Assembly (NCBI RefSeq): GCF_001905885.1
Contig: NZ_LIYH01000002.1
Coordinates: forward strand, 113,418-177,417
Reading direction: 5' to 3'
Length of the DNA: 64,000 nt
Origin: Streptomyces sp. CB03234
GTDB taxonomy: Bacteria; Actinomycetota; Actinomycetes; Streptomycetales; Streptomycetaceae
Of the stretch, positions 45,523-54,970 are shown piece after piece. Position 1 is the first letter of the stretch, and every line of letters starts with the position of its first letter. The position numbers and the translations under genes were made by a program. Below the pieces are notes generated by a model. That model had not been told where the DNA came from. It saw only the letters and a list, made by a program, of their open reading frames with translations, and searched no databases.

Positions 45523-46581
45523 GTGCAGGAACTCCATGACGCTCCCCTCGCCCCGCTGACCACCTTCCGGCTCGGCGGGCCCGCCGCCCGGCTCGTCACG
45601 GCCGCGACCGACGACGAGGTCGTCGCCGTCGTGCGCGAGGCGGACGAGAGCGGGACCCCGCTGCTGGTCATCGGCGGCGGGTCCAACCTGGTCATCGGCG
45701 ACAAGGGCTTCGACGGCACCGCCCTGCGCATCGCCACCCGGGGCTTCGCCCTGGACGGTACGCGGCTGGAGCTGGCGGCGGGCGAGGTGTGGACGGACGC
45801 CGTGGCCCGCACGGTGGAGGCCGGGCTGGCCGGCATCGAGTGCCTGGCCGGTATCCCCGGCTCGGCGGGCGCCACCCCGATCCAGAACGTGGGGGCGTAC
45901 GGCCAGGAGGTCTCGGCCACCATCACGGAGGTCGTGGCGTACGACCGCCGCGCGGGCGAGACGGTGACCATCCCGAACGCCGCGTGCGACTTCTCGTACC
46001 GCCACAGCCGGTTCAAGGCCGACCCCGACCGGTTCGTCGTGCTGCGCGTCCGCTTCGAGCTGGAGGACGCGCGGGGGATGAGCGCGCCCATCAAGTACGC
46101 CGAGACGGCCCGCGCGCTCGGCGTGGAGCCGGGCGACCGCGTTCCGGCCGCCACCGCCCGCGAGACGGTGCTCAAGCTGCGGGCGGGCAAGGGCATGGTC
46201 CTGGACCCGGAGGACCACGACACCTGGTCGGCCGGGTCGTTCTTCACCAACCCGATCCTGGAGCGGGAGCGGTACGAGGAGTTCCTCGGCCGCGTCCGTG
46301 ACCGGCTCGGTCCCGACGTCACCCCGCCCGCCTACCCGGCCGGCGACGACGGCCGGGTCAAGACCTCCGCGGCCTGGCTGATCGACAAGGCCGGCTTCAC
46401 CAAGGGATACGGCACCGGTCCCGCCCGTATCTCCACCAAGCACACCCTGGCGCTCACCAACCGCGGCGATGCCACCACCGAGGACCTCCTGGCCCTGGCC
46501 CGCGAGGTCGTGGCGGGGGTACGGGACGCCTTCGGCGTCACGCTGGTCAACGAACCGGTGACGGTCGGCGTCAGCCTCTGA
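45523..46581 (+). CDS. murB: UDP-N-acetylenolpyruvoylglucosamine reductase
   Basis: 352 residues. FAD enzyme that reduces UDP-GlcNAc-enolpyruvate to UDP-MurNAc in cytoplasmic peptidoglycan synthesis. FAD-binding motifs VIGGGSNLVIGDKGFDG and GIPGSAGATPIQNVGAYGQE; active-site Arg in YRHSRFK; proton-donor Ser in WSAGSFFTNP; and the final catalytic Glu in VNEPVTVGVSL. This is the E. coli-like type I layout with the extra loop near 180-220. GTG start. Confidence 0.95.
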   Translation: MQELHDAPLAPLTTFRLGGPAARLVTAATDDEVVAVVREADESGTPLLVIGGGSNLVIGDKGFDGTALRIATRGFALDGTRLELAAGEVWTDAVARTVEAGLAGIECLAGIPGSAGATPIQNVGAYGQEVSATITEVVAYDRRAGETVTIPNAACDFSYRHSRFKADPDRFVVLRVRFELEDARGMSAPIKYAETARALGVEPGDRVPAATARETVLKLRAGKGMVLDPEDHDTWSAGSFFTNPILERERYEEFLGRVRDRLGPDVTPPAYPAGDDGRVKTSAAWLIDKAGFTKGYGTGPARISTKHTLALTNRGDATTEDLLALAREVVAGVRDAFGVTLVNEPVTVGVSL

Positions 46582-46585
46582 GGGA

Positions 46586-47221
46586 TCAGTACGCGACGGC
46601 CACCGGCTGCTTCACGGTCGCCGGATCGTCGATCACCGCCAGCATCGCGTGGGCCACGTCCGCGCGGGAGATCTTCGCGCCGCCCCGCAGGCCGGTGCCC
46701 ACCGCCGTGCGGTAGCGGCCGGTCAGCGGCTTGTCGAGCAGTTGCGGCGGCCGCACCGACGTCCAGTCCGTCGCGCTGCGCCGCATGTCGTCCTCCATGA
46801 CCCGCAGGTCGTCGTAGTGGTCGCGCAGCACGCGCGAGACGATCGGCGTGGCGATCCGCAGGAAGAGCGTCTCGTTCTGCGGCACCGGACCGAGCGGCGC
46901 CGCGCTCACCGCCAGGAACCGGCGGGTGCCCTCCGCCTCCAGCGCCCGCAGGATCGGGCGCGTCAGCGCCGACGCGACGCCGACCTGCTTGCGGGTGCGC
47001 GGGCCGAGCCCCGACAGCACCGCGTCCCGCCCCGAGACCGCCGGCCGCAGCGCCTCCGCGTCGTCGAGCGAAGCCGCTGTGACGACCTCCAGGCGCTCGC
47101 CCTTCACCGCCAGCCGCGCCGGGTCGCGTACCACCGCCGTGACGTGGTGGCCCGCCGCCAGCCCCTGCTTGACGATCTCCTGCCCGATACCGCCGGTCGC
47201 TCCGAACACGGTCAGCTTCAT
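46586..47221 (-). CDS. NAD(P)H-binding atypical SDR
   Basis: 211 residues. Rossmann fold MKLTVFGATGGIGQEIVKQGLAAGHHVTAVVRDP (GATGGIG), ASLDDAEAL, VSGRDAVLSGLGPR, RRFLAVSAAPLG, and TDWTSVRPPQLLD; no clear Tyr-x3-Lys, so it may be a redox sensor or an isomerase/epimerase relative. It diverges from a TetR regulator over 47 bases holding two palindromes, which makes it the natural target of that regulator. ATG start with GAGGGGGA close upstream. Confidence 0.9.
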   Translation of the reverse strand: MKLTVFGATGGIGQEIVKQGLAAGHHVTAVVRDPARLAVKGERLEVVTAASLDDAEALRPAVSGRDAVLSGLGPRTRKQVGVASALTRPILRALEAEGTRRFLAVSAAPLGPVPQNETLFLRIATPIVSRVLRDHYDDLRVMEDDMRRSATDWTSVRPPQLLDKPLTGRYRTAVGTGLRGGAKISRADVAHAMLAVIDDPATVKQPVAVAY

Positions 47222-47236
47222 GGTCCCCCTCAGGTG

Positions 47237-47282
47237 GGTGAGTGCTCACTCACCTCTAGAGTGGGTGGGTGACCACTCACCC
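47237..47282. promoter_or_regulatory. Twin palindromic operators between the SDR and TetR genes
   Basis: Site 1: GGTGAGTG-CT-CACTCACC (47237-47254). Site 2: GGGTGA-CCAC-TCACCC (47267-47282), which covers the tetR start codon. TAGAGT (47257-47262) ends 6 bases before the GTG, so tetR looks leaderless and site 2 would sit on its transcription start. Both sites share the half-site GGTGA/TCACC, as expected for TetR autoregulation. Confidence 0.65.
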
Positions 47283-47889
47283 GTCAAGCGCCAAGCCCGC
47301 CCGGGAACGGATCCTCGACGCCGCCCACGCCCTCTGGCTCGACGTCGGGCTCGCCCGTACCACCACCAAGGAGATCGCCAAGGCGGCGCAGTGCTCCGAG
47401 GCGGCGCTGTACAAGTACTACGGCAGCAAGGAAGAGCTCTTCATCGGCGTCCTGCGCGAGCGCCTGCCCCGCCTCGCCCCGCTGCTCCACAGCCTCGCCG
47501 CCGACCCCGGCGACCGCGGCGTCGAGGAGAACCTCACCGAGATCGCCCGCCAGGCCGCGTACTTCTACGCCCAGAGCTTCCCGATCGCCGCCTCCCTGTA
47601 CGCCGAGACCAGACTGAAGGCGCGCCACGACGCCGCCATGCGGGACCTCGGTACGGGGCCGCACCTGCCCATCGAGGCCCTGGACGCCTACCTGCGCGCC
47701 GAGCGCGACGCCGGACGCATCCGCGCGGACGCCGACACCTTCGCGGCCGCCTCCCTGCTCCTCGGCGCGTGCGCGCAGCGCGCCTTCGCGTACGACGCGA
47801 CGGTCGGCAAGGAACCTCCGCAGGACGTGGACGCCTTCGCCGCCGGCCTCGCCCGCACGCTGCTGGCGGGGATCGGCCGGCAGGCCTAG
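47269..47889 (+). CDS. TetR-family transcriptional repressor
   Basis: 206 residues. N-terminal TetR helix-turn-helix at about 14-58 (RERILDAAHALWLDVGLARTTTKEIAKAAQCSEAALYKYYGSKEELF), then an all-helical ligand domain. Probably represses the divergent SDR gene and itself through the paired GGTGA/TCACC palindromes in the gap. The GTG start is embedded in one of these. The stop shares a CTAG with the convergent adenosine deaminase gene. Ligand unknown. Confidence 0.93.
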   Translation: MTTHPSSAKPARERILDAAHALWLDVGLARTTTKEIAKAAQCSEAALYKYYGSKEELFIGVLRERLPRLAPLLHSLAADPGDRGVEENLTEIARQAAYFYAQSFPIAASLYAETRLKARHDAAMRDLGTGPHLPIEALDAYLRAERDAGRIRADADTFAAASLLLGACAQRAFAYDATVGKEPPQDVDAFAAGLARTLLAGIGRQA

Positions 47890-48905
47890 CCGGCCAGCCA
47901 GTCGTCGATGCCCGCCAGCAGCTTCGCCCTGACCTCCTCGGGCGCCGCCGAACCACGCACCGACTGGCGGGCCAGCTCCGCCAGCTCCTCGTCCGTGAAG
48001 CCGTGGTGGACGCGGGCGATCTCGTACTGCGCCGCCAGCCGGGAGCCGAAGAGCAGGGGATCGTCCGCCCCGAGGGCCATCGGGACGCCCGCCTCGTACA
48101 GCGTCCGCAGCGGCACGTCCTCGGGCTTCTCGTACACGCCCAGCGCGACGTTCGACGCGGGGCACACCTCGCACGTCACGCCCTTCTCGGCCAGCCGCCG
48201 CAGCAGTCGCGGGTCCTCCGCCGCCCGCACCCCGTGCCCGATGCGCGCCGCCCGCAGGTCGTCCAGGCAGTCCCGTACGGAGGCGGGGCCGGTCAGCTCG
48301 CCCCCGTGCGGCGCCGCCAGCAGGCCGCCCTCGCGCGCGATCGCGAACGCCCGGTCGAAATCGCGCGCCATGCCCCGCCGCTCGTCGTTCGACAGCCCGA
48401 ACCCGACCACCCCCCGGTCCGCGTACCGCACGGCGAGGCGCGCCAGCGTACGGGCGTCCAGAGGGTGCTTCATACGGTTCGCCGCCACCAGGACCCGCAT
48501 CGCCAGGCCGGTCTCCCGCGACGCCGTGTCCACGGCGTCCAGGATGATCTCCAGCGCCGGGATCAGCCCGCCCAGACGAGGGGCGTACGAGGTCGGGTCC
48601 ACCTGGATCTCCAGCCACCCGGAGCCGTCCCTGACGTCCTCCTCGGCCGCCTCGCGCACCAGCCGCTGGATGTCCTCGGGCGTGCGCAGGCAGGACCGGG
48701 CGATGTCGTACAGCCGCTGGAAGCGGAACCAGCCCCGCTCGTCGGTCGCCCGCAGCTTCGGAGGCTCACCCCCGGTCAGCGCGTCGGGCAGATGGACGCC
48801 GTACTTGTCGGCGAGCTCCAGCAGCGTCGCGGGCCGCATCGACCCGGTGAAGTGCAGGTGCAGATGGGCCTTGGGCAACAGCCGCAGATCTCGAACGTGC
48901 TCCAT
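47886..48905 (-). CDS. add: Adenosine deaminase
   Basis: 339 residues, amidohydrolase fold. Converts (deoxy)adenosine to inosine in purine salvage. Metal and catalytic residues in order: His-x-His in KAHLHLHFTG, His-Glu in PHGGELTGP (usually HAGE), His in RIGHGVRAA, and the Asp pair in LGADDPLLFG. FGLSNDE carries the family substrate-binding glycine loop. ATG start. Convergent with tetR, the stops overlapping by four bases. Confidence 0.93.
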   Translation of the reverse strand: MEHVRDLRLLPKAHLHLHFTGSMRPATLLELADKYGVHLPDALTGGEPPKLRATDERGWFRFQRLYDIARSCLRTPEDIQRLVREAAEEDVRDGSGWLEIQVDPTSYAPRLGGLIPALEIILDAVDTASRETGLAMRVLVAANRMKHPLDARTLARLAVRYADRGVVGFGLSNDERRGMARDFDRAFAIAREGGLLAAPHGGELTGPASVRDCLDDLRAARIGHGVRAAEDPRLLRRLAEKGVTCEVCPASNVALGVYEKPEDVPLRTLYEAGVPMALGADDPLLFGSRLAAQYEIARVHHGFTDEELAELARQSVRGSAAPEEVRAKLLAGIDDWLAG

Positions 48906-48978
48906 CCCGGGATCTTGCCAAAACCCCTGACCGCGCGGGAGCCCCTTTCACCGATCGGGTGCTCGTGGGAACGGAAAA

Positions 48979-49003
48979 GCGGGCCCCCGGATCGGGGGCC
49001 CGC
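48979..49003 (-). terminator. Intrinsic terminator of aspC
   Basis: An 11-bp perfect GC-rich stem (GCGGGCCCCCG / CGGGGGCCCGC) with a 3-base loop, followed on the minus strand by TTTTCC, beginning 22 bases after the aspC stop. Confidence 0.9.
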
Positions 49004-49025
49004 CACCTACTCACCGTGAGTGGGT

Positions 49026-50252
49026 TCAGTCGCGCGCTTCCGCCAGCAGCTTCTGCATCCGCGACACACCCTCCACCAGATCCTCGTCACCCAGCGCGTA
49101 CGACAGCCGCAGGTAGCCCGGCGTACCGAACGCCTCACCCGGGACGACCGCCACCTCGGCCTCGTCCAGGATCAGCGCCGCCAGCTCCACCGACGTCTGC
49201 GGGCGCTTGCCGCGGATCTCCTTGCCCAGCAGCCCCTTGACCGACGGGTACGCGTAGAACGCGCCCTCCGGCGTCGGGCAGTAGACGCCCTCGATCTCGT
49301 TGAGCATCCGCACCATGGTCTGGCGGCGGCGGTCGAACGCGGCGCGCATCTCCGCGACCGCGTCCAGGCTGCCGGACACGGCGGCCAGCGCGGCGACCTG
49401 CGCGACGTTCGACACGTTGGACGTGGCGTGCGACTGGAGGTTCGTCGCGGCCTTCACCACGTCCTTCGGGCCGATGATCCACCCCACGCGCCAGCCGGTC
49501 ATGGCGTACGTCTTGGCGACACCGTTGACGACGACGCACTTGTCGCGCAGGTCGGGCAGCAGCGCCGGCAGCGAGGTGAACGTCGCGTCGCCGTACACCA
49601 GGTGCTCGTAGATCTCGTCCGTCAGGACCCACAGGCCGTGCTCGACGGCCCAGCGGCCGATCGCCTCGGCATCGGCCTGGCTGTAGACGGCGCCGGTCGG
49701 GTTGGACGGGGAGACGAACAGGACGACCTTGGTCCGCTCCGTACGGGCCGCCTCCAGCTGCTCCACGGAGACCCGGTAACCGGTGGTCTCGTCGGCCACG
49801 ACCTCCACCGGGACACCGCCGGCGAGGCGGATCGACTCGGGGTACGTCGTCCAGTACGGGGCCGGGACGATGACCTCGTCACCCGGGTCCAGGATCGCGG
49901 CGAACGCCTCGTAGATCGCCTGCTTGCCGCCGTTGGTCACCAGGACCTGCGAGGCGTCGACCTCGTAACCGGAGTCCCGCAGCGTCTTCGCGGCGATGGC
50001 GGCCTTCAGCTCGGGCAGACCGCCGGCCGGCGTGTAGCGGTGGTACTTGGGGTTTCGGCAGGCCTCGATCGCCGCCTCGACGATGTAGTCGGGCGTCGGG
50101 AAGTCGGGCTCACCCGCGCCGAAGCCGATCACCGGACGCCCGGCGGCCTTGAGGGCCTTGGCCTTGGCGTCGACGGCGAGGGTCGCGGACTCGGAGATCG
50201 CGCCGACTCGGGCGGAGACCCGGCGCTCGGTGGGAGGGGTTGCAGCGCTCAT
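49026..50252 (-). CDS. aspC: Pyridoxal-phosphate aminotransferase (aspartate aminotransferase, class Ib type)
   Basis: 408 residues. Transfers the amino group between aspartate/glutamate and 2-oxoacids. PLP-binding Lys247 in [32 protein letters not shown]; and the carboxylate-binding Arg in YLRLSYAL. The N-terminus [23 protein letters not shown] and [10 protein letters not shown] are typical of the Thermus-like Ib group, some of which also act on prephenate or aromatic substrates. The ATG at 50252 was chosen by domain start. An intrinsic terminator with a T-tract follows. Confidence 0.93.
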   Translation of the reverse strand: MSAATPPTERRVSARVGAISESATLAVDAKAKALKAAGRPVIGFGAGEPDFPTPDYIVEAAIEACRNPKYHRYTPAGGLPELKAAIAAKTLRDSGYEVDASQVLVTNGGKQAIYEAFAAILDPGDEVIVPAPYWTTYPESIRLAGGVPVEVVADETTGYRVSVEQLEAARTERTKVVLFVSPSNPTGAVYSQADAEAIGRWAVEHGLWVLTDEIYEHLVYGDATFTSLPALLPDLRDKCVVVNGVAKTYAMTGWRVGWIIGPKDVVKAATNLQSHATSNVSNVAQVAALAAVSGSLDAVAEMRAAFDRRRQTMVRMLNEIEGVYCPTPEGAFYAYPSVKGLLGKEIRGKRPQTSVELAALILDEAEVAVVPGEAFGTPGYLRLSYALGDEDLVEGVSRMQKLLAEARD

Positions 50253-50353
50253 GCGGCCCATCGTCCCAGACCGGGAAAGAGCGCGGCACACAGGTTTCAC
50301 CGTGCGGACAGTGGGGGCACGGCGGGTGTGCGGGCCGTGTCAGGAGCTATCTG

Positions 50354-50383
50354 TTCGACGCGGCGCCGCTGACCACGTACACT
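50354..50383 (+). promoter_or_regulatory. Promoter candidate for tRNA-Trp and secE-nusG
   Basis: TTCGAC (50354-50359), 18-base spacer, TACACT (50378-50383), a good match to the vegetative HrdB consensus. It lies 62 bases before tRNA-Trp. A second -10-like TAGGTT at 50425 is closer to the tRNA but has no clear -35. Confidence 0.55.
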
Positions 50384-50445
50384 CTCTGCTCGTTGGCCCT
50401 CACCGACCACCTCCATGGATGCGGTAGGTTGGGGGAGAACGACAA

Positions 50446-50518
50446 AGGGTCGTAGCTCAATTGGTAGAGCACCGGTCTCCAAAACCGGCGGTTGGGGGTT
50501 CAAGTCCCTCCGGCCCTG
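50446..50518 (+). tRNA. tRNA-Trp (anticodon CCA)
   Basis: 73 nt. Acceptor AGGGTCG pairs with CGGCCCT (one U-G), discriminator G. Anticodon stem CCGGT/ACCGG with loop CTCCAAA, giving CCA. T-arm GTTCAAGTC. Sits just before secE as in other actinobacteria. Confidence 0.97.
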
Positions 50519-50620
50519 CTACACACACCGCCAGGTTGTGTGCGCAGGTATGTACTTCATTGCACCGCCGTGCGGCTCCACCCGGGCGCGGCACGGCCGA
50601 CCCGGAATCAGGTGAGAGAC

Positions 50621-50908
50621 GTGACGGATGCCGTAGGCTCCATCGACATGCCTGATGCCGAGGACGAAGCACAGGAGTCGAAGAAGAAGAGCCGCAAGGG
50701 CGGCAAGCGCGGAAAGAAGGGCCCGCTGGGCCGTCTCGCGCTCTTCTACCGTCAGATCGTTGCCGAGCTGCGCAAGGTCGTCTGGCCGACTCGCAGCCAG
50801 CTGACGACGTACACGACCGTCGTTATCGTCTTCGTCGTCATCATGATCGGTCTGGTCACCGTGATTGACCTCGGCTTCCAGGAAGCAGTCAAGTACGTCT
50901 TCGGCTGA
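50621..50908 (+). CDS. secE: Preprotein translocase subunit SecE
   Basis: 95 residues. Acidic then Lys-rich N-terminus ([23 protein letters not shown]), the conserved amphipathic segment [20 protein letters not shown], and one transmembrane helix ([22 protein letters not shown]). Clamps the two halves of SecY in the export channel. GTG start with AGGTGAGAG upstream; an ATG nine codons on is an alternative. Confidence 0.95.
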   Translation: MTDAVGSIDMPDAEDEAQESKKKSRKGGKRGKKGPLGRLALFYRQIVAELRKVVWPTRSQLTTYTTVVIVFVVIMIGLVTVIDLGFQEAVKYVFG

Positions 50909-50985
50909 TTCCCGCGGAGGGCGCCTACCCCGGCGCCCCTTTTCGCATGTTCCACCCCATCTGTATCCAGGAAGAAGCAGCCACC

Positions 50986-51864
50986 GTGTCTGACCCGAAC
51001 CTGAACGAGTCCGCCCAGGACGAGCTCGACGTCGTCGAGGCGGCCGACGAGGACCAGGCGGAAGCTGCGGACGCCGCTGTCGGCGAGGCCGCCGAGGACG
51101 CCGCGCTCCACGTCGAGGACGAGGGCGCGGACGAGGAGGCCGTCGAGGCCGAGGGCGCCGACGAGTCCGCCGAGGCCGCCGCCGAGGTCGACGAGCCCGC
51201 CGAGGTTGAGGCCGCTGCCGAGGTCGAGGAGGAGCCGGCGGCTCCGGTCGACCCGATCGCGGCACTCCGCGATGAGCTGCGCGGTCTTCCCGGCGAGTGG
51301 TACGTCATCCACACCTACGCGGGCTACGAGAAGCGCGTGAAGGCCAACCTGGAGCAGCGCGCCGTCTCGCTGAACGTCGAGGACTTCATCTACCAGGCCG
51401 AGGTCCCCGAGGAAGAGATCGTCCAGATCAAGAACGGCGAGCGCAAGAACGTCCGGCAGAACAAGCTGCCCGGTTACGTTCTGGTCCGCATGGATCTGAC
51501 GAACGAGTCCTGGGGCGTCGTCCGCAACACCCCCGGTGTCACCGGCTTCGTGGGCAACGCCTACGACCCGTACCCGCTGACCCTGGACGAGATCGTCAAG
51601 ATGCTCGCCCCGGAGGCCGAGGAGAAGGCCGCCCGCGAGGCCGCCGAGGCCGAGGGCAAGCCGGCTCCGGCCCGCAAGGTCGAGGTCCAGGTGCTGGACT
51701 TCGAGGTCGGCGACTCGGTCACCGTCACCGACGGCCCGTTCGCGACGCTGCAGGCCACGATCAACGAGATCAACGCCGACTCGAAGAAGGTCAAGGGCCT
51801 CGTCGAGATCTTCGGCCGCGAGACCCCGGTCGAGCTCAGCTTCGACCAGATCCAGAAGAACTAG
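50986..51864 (+). CDS. nusG: Transcription termination/antitermination factor NusG
   Basis: 292 residues. NGN domain at about 105-215 ([54 protein letters not shown]) and a KOW domain at the end ([25 protein letters not shown]). Binds RNA polymerase and links it to Rho and ribosomes. The first about 95 residues are an acidic Glu/Ala/Asp extension, usual in streptomycetes. The GTG at 50986 (SDPNLNES) fits the family start; a longer frame from 50947 is less likely. An attenuator follows before rplK. Confidence 0.95.
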   Translation: MSDPNLNESAQDELDVVEAADEDQAEAADAAVGEAAEDAALHVEDEGADEEAVEAEGADESAEAAAEVDEPAEVEAAAEVEEEPAAPVDPIAALRDELRGLPGEWYVIHTYAGYEKRVKANLEQRAVSLNVEDFIYQAEVPEEEIVQIKNGERKNVRQNKLPGYVLVRMDLTNESWGVVRNTPGVTGFVGNAYDPYPLTLDEIVKMLAPEAEEKAAREAAEAEGKPAPARKVEVQVLDFEVGDSVTVTDGPFATLQATINEINADSKKVKGLVEIFGRETPVELSFDQIQKN

Positions 51865-51900
51865 CTTCTTTCTGGACCTACGGTTCGCAAGGTTTCCGAA

Positions 51901-51945
51901 CAGGTCAGACCGGGCTCCGTGCCCGTTCTGACCTGCTCGGTTTTT
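51901..51945 (+). terminator. Intrinsic terminator between nusG and rplK
   Basis: CAGGTCAGA (51901-51909) and CGGGC pair with GCCCG and TCTGACCTG (51921-51935) around a 5-base loop, one mismatch, followed by CTCGGTTTTT. Separates secE-nusG from rplKA at least partly. Confidence 0.85.
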
Positions 51946-51971
51946 GGCCGCGCATGGATACCCGTTATCGT
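51944..51971 (+). promoter_or_regulatory. Candidate rplKA promoter
   Basis: TTGGCC (51944-51949), 16-base spacer, TATCGT (51966-51971), directly after the nusG terminator and 71 bases before the rplK ATG. The same TATCGTT string occurs before tRNA-Tyr (near 40714). Confidence 0.45.
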
Positions 51972-51985
51972 TGTGCGGTATGCCT

Positions 51986-52007
51986 CCATCCGGATGACGT
52001 CGGATGG
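51986..52007 (+). promoter_or_regulatory. Hairpin in the rplK leader, possible L1 autoregulation site
   Basis: CCATCCG (51986-51992) pairs with CGGATGG (52001-52007), 8-base loop, in the leader 35 bases before the rplK start. L1 represses the L11-L1 transcript in many bacteria by binding a leader hairpin that mimics its rRNA site. The fit here is by position only. Confidence 0.35.
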
Positions 52008-52042
52008 CGGCTGAAAACTCTCACTAGGACCCGGAGAGAGCA

Positions 52043-52477
52043 ATGCCTCCCAAGAAGAAGAAGGTCACGGGGCTTATCAAGCTCCAGATCCAGGCCGGCG
52101 CGGCCAACCCGGCTCCGCCGGTCGGCCCCGCCCTGGGTCAGCACGGCGTCAACATCATGGAGTTCTGCAAGGCCTACAACGCCGCGACCGAGTCGCAGCG
52201 TGGCATGGTCGTGCCGGTGGAGATCACGGTCTACGAGGACCGCTCCTTCACCTTCATCACCAAGACTCCGCCGGCCGCCAAGCTGATCCTCAAGGCCGCG
52301 GGTGTGGACAAGGGCTCCGGCGAGCCGCACAAGACCAAGGTCGCCAAGCTCACGAGCGCCCAGGTCCGCGAGATCGCCTCGGTCAAGCTGCCCGACCTGA
52401 ACGCCAACGACCTGGACGCCGCCGAGAAGATCATCGCCGGCACCGCCCGTTCCATGGGCATCACGGTCGAGGGCTGA
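52043..52477 (+). CDS. rplK: 50S ribosomal protein L11
   Basis: 144 residues, full length. N-terminal domain [37 protein letters not shown] and C-terminal rRNA-binding domain ending [21 protein letters not shown]. Part of the GTPase-associated centre where elongation factors and thiostrepton act, and needed for RelA activation. ATG start with GGAGAGAG upstream. Confidence 0.97.
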
Positions 52478-52557
52478 GCAGCCCCCGTACGACCTGTGGG
52501 AGGGCCACGCGCTGGCCCGGACCACAACTCCACACCTGAACCACACCAGGAGAAGCA

Positions 52558-53286
52558 GTGAAGCGCAGCAAGGCACTCCGCGGCGCGGACGCCAAGATCG
52601 ACCGGGAGCGTAACTACGCCCCCCTCGAGGCCGTCCGTCTCGCCAAGGACACCGCCGCCACCAAGTTCGACGGCACCGTCGAGGTCGCCTTCCGCCTGGG
52701 CGTTGACCCGCGCAAGGCCGACCAGATGGTCCGTGGCACCGTGAACCTTCCGCACGGCACCGGTAAGACCGCCCGGGTCCTGGTCTTCGCGACCGGTGAC
52801 CGTGCTGCGGCCGCGGAAGCCGCGGGAGCCGACATCGTCGGCTCCGACGAACTGATCGACGAGATCTCCAAGGGCAACCGCCTGAACGAGTTCGACGCGG
52901 TCGTCGCCACCCCGGACCTCATGGGCAAGGTCGGCCGCCTCGGCCGCGTGCTCGGTCCGCGTGGTCTGATGCCGAACCCGAAGACCGGCACCGTCACGAT
53001 GGATGTCGCCAAGGCTGTCAACGACATCAAGGGCGGCAAGATCGAGTTCCGCGTCGACAAGCACTCGAACCTCCACTTCATCATCGGCAAGGTTTCCTTC
53101 GACGAGACGAAGCTGGTCGAGAACTACGCGGCGGCGCTGGAGGAGATCCTCCGTCTGAAGCCGTCCGCCGCGAAGGGCCGCTACATCAAGAAGGCGACCC
53201 TCACCACGACGATGGGCCCCGGCATCCCGCTGGACGCCAACCGCACCCGCAACCTCCTCGTCGAGGAGGACCCGGCCGCCGTCTGA
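52558..53286 (+). CDS. rplA: 50S ribosomal protein L1
   Basis: 242 residues. L1 stalk protein with signature [22 protein letters not shown] and [15 protein letters not shown]; usually binds both 23S rRNA and its own mRNA leader. GTG start with AGGAGA upstream. Followed by a strong terminator at 53319. Confidence 0.97.
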   Translation: MKRSKALRGADAKIDRERNYAPLEAVRLAKDTAATKFDGTVEVAFRLGVDPRKADQMVRGTVNLPHGTGKTARVLVFATGDRAAAAEAAGADIVGSDELIDEISKGNRLNEFDAVVATPDLMGKVGRLGRVLGPRGLMPNPKTGTVTMDVAKAVNDIKGGKIEFRVDKHSNLHFIIGKVSFDETKLVENYAAALEEILRLKPSAAKGRYIKKATLTTTMGPGIPLDANRTRNLLVEEDPAAV

Positions 53287-53318
53287 ATCTGACGGCAGTC
53301 GCGGGTCTCGCGTACTGA

Positions 53319-53362
53319 AGCCGGCCCCCGCAGCTCTCCGGAGCGGCGGGGGCCGGCTTTTT
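53319..53362 (+). terminator. Intrinsic terminator after rplA
   Basis: AGCCGGCCCCCGC (53319-53331) pairs with GCGGGGGCCGGCT (53346-53358) with a 14-base loop, followed by a run of Ts to 53362. Ends the rplKA unit. Confidence 0.92.
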
Positions 53363-53627
53363 CGCGTGCCCGGCTCCTGCCGTGGGGCACGGCCCCCTGC
53401 CGGAGCGGGGGCCGGGGGCGGGAGCGGCGAGGCACTCCCGCCCCGGCCGCGCCGGCCACGGGGCCGGACCACGCGACGCCGGCGGCCCGGGCCAGGCCGG
53501 CCGAGGGCCAGGTCTTCCCCAGCCCCGCGCCGCCCCTTCCCTGCCCCGTCCGTGCCAGCCCCTGGGGGCCGCCTCCCTGTGTCCCGCGCCTTCGCGGAGC
53601 CGTGGGCAGGGTGGCGGGTGGCCCGAT
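53363..53627. other. Non-coding spacer before the rplJL promoter
   Basis: About 265 bases of G/C-rich sequence (runs such as GGGGGCCGGGGGCGGGAG) with no credible gene on either strand. Small open frames here have no ribosome sites. Confidence 0.6.
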
Positions 53628-53657
53628 TTGCCTGACGTCGGGGTGGTCCCGTACTCT
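53628..53657 (+). promoter_or_regulatory. rplJL promoter
   Basis: TTGCCT (53628-53633), 18-base spacer, TACTCT (53652-53657), a strong vegetative-type match at the start of the L10 leader. Confidence 0.65.
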
Positions 53658-53664
53658 TCCACAG

Positions 53665-53890
53665 AAGCCAAAGACCGCTGGTCGTTGCTGCGCTCGTCAG
53701 AGTCGCGGCGGCCGAAGGATCCGCTAGCTGCGGACGACCCGCGCAGGTGACCGTGGATGTACTCCTGGATGCGCTCGTGAATGAACGCACTCGGTTGAGT
53801 CACGCCCCGTGCGCCTGCGCCGGGGCGTTTCGTTTTGCCCAGTCTCCTTCCTTCAGCCCACGCGGTCCGAATCACCCGGAAGGAGGCCGA
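53665..53890 (+). promoter_or_regulatory. L10 (rplJ) leader RNA with attenuator hairpin
   Basis: A roughly 225-base untranslated leader between the promoter and rplJ. Position and composition match the ribosomal L10 leader, which L10-(L7/L12) binds to repress its own operon. Near its end ACGCCCCG (53802-53809) pairs with CGGGGCGT (53821-53828), followed by TTCGTTTT, an intrinsic attenuator that the L10-binding fold could control. Confidence 0.7.
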
Positions 53891-53895
53891 GGCTC

Positions 53896-54426
53896 ATGGC
53901 GAGGCCCGACAAGTCTGCTGCGGTTGCCGAGCTGACGGACAAGTTCCGCAGCTCGAACGCCGCCGTGCTGACCGAGTACCGCGGTCTCACCGTGGCACAG
54001 CTCAAGCAGCTGCGCCGTTCGCTCGGTGAGAACGCCCAGTACGCCGTGGTGAAGAACACGCTGACCAAGATTGCGGCCAACGAGGCCGGGATCACGACGC
54101 TGGACGACCAGTTCGCTGGTCCGACGGCTGTCGCCTTCATCACCGGTGACCCGGTGGAGTCGGCGAAGGGTCTTCGTGACTTCGCCAAGGAGAACCCCAA
54201 CCTGATCATCAAGGGCGGTGTCCTTGATGGCAAGGCACTCTCCGCCGATGAGATCAAGAAGCTTGCGGACCTCGAGTCCCGCGAGGTTCTGCTCGCCAAG
54301 CTGGCGGGCGCCATGAAGGGCAAGCAGTCCCAGGCTGCCGCGCTCTTCCAGGCGCTTCCCTCGAAGCTCGTCCGCACCGTGGACGCGCTCCGTGCCAAGC
54401 AGGCCGAGCAGGGCGGTGCCGAGTAA
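53896..54426 (+). CDS. rplJ: 50S ribosomal protein L10
   Basis: 176 residues. The N-terminal rRNA-binding domain ([47 protein letters not shown]) and C-terminal helix that carries L7/L12 dimers. The ATG follows a GGAGG about 10 bases upstream; longer frames run into the leader. Confidence 0.97.
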   Translation: MARPDKSAAVAELTDKFRSSNAAVLTEYRGLTVAQLKQLRRSLGENAQYAVVKNTLTKIAANEAGITTLDDQFAGPTAVAFITGDPVESAKGLRDFAKENPNLIIKGGVLDGKALSADEIKKLADLESREVLLAKLAGAMKGKQSQAAALFQALPSKLVRTVDALRAKQAEQGGAE

Positions 54427-54538
54427 TTCGGCTCGCGCATTGATCCGCGCCGCCTAGGCGTGGGTCGCAGCGGGCCCAACGTACGCCCGCCTCACATGTA
54501 CACCCGGCACCAGCCGATTTAGTGGAAGGACCGCCATC

Positions 54539-54922
54539 ATGGCGAAGCTGTCTCAGGAAGACCTGCTCGCGCAGTTCGAGGAGATGACCCTCATCGAGCT
54601 CGCCGCGTTCGTTTCGGCGTTCGAGGAGAAGTTCGACGTCACCGCCGCCGCTCCGGTCGCCGTTGCCGCCGCCGGTGCCCCGGGCGCCCCGGCCGAGGCC
54701 GCTGAGGAGAAGGACGAGTTCGACGTCATCCTCACCGGCGCCGGCGAGAAGAAGATCCAGGTCATCAAGGTCGTGCGTGAGCTGACCTCCCTGGGCCTGA
54801 AGGAGGCCAAGGACCTCGTCGACGGCACCCCGAAGCCGGTCCTCGAGAAGGTCGCCAAGGACGCCGCGGAGAAGGCTGCCGAGTCCCTCAAGGCTGCCGG
54901 CGCCTCCGTCGAGGTCAAGTAA
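54539..54922 (+). CDS. rplL: 50S ribosomal protein L7/L12
   Basis: 127 residues. N-terminal dimerisation part ([24 protein letters not shown]), Ala-rich hinge (about 38-58) and C-terminal factor-binding domain ([42 protein letters not shown]). Recruits translation GTPases. ATG with GGAAGGA upstream. Followed by a hairpin that separates it from rpoBC. Confidence 0.97.
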   Translation: MAKLSQEDLLAQFEEMTLIELAAFVSAFEEKFDVTAAAPVAVAAAGAPGAPAEAAEEKDEFDVILTGAGEKKIQVIKVVRELTSLGLKEAKDLVDGTPKPVLEKVAKDAAEKAAESLKAAGASVEVK

Positions 54923-54970
54923 CACCTCGCGAGTCTCCTGACTCGCTCAGCGCCCGTCACAGGGCGTTTC

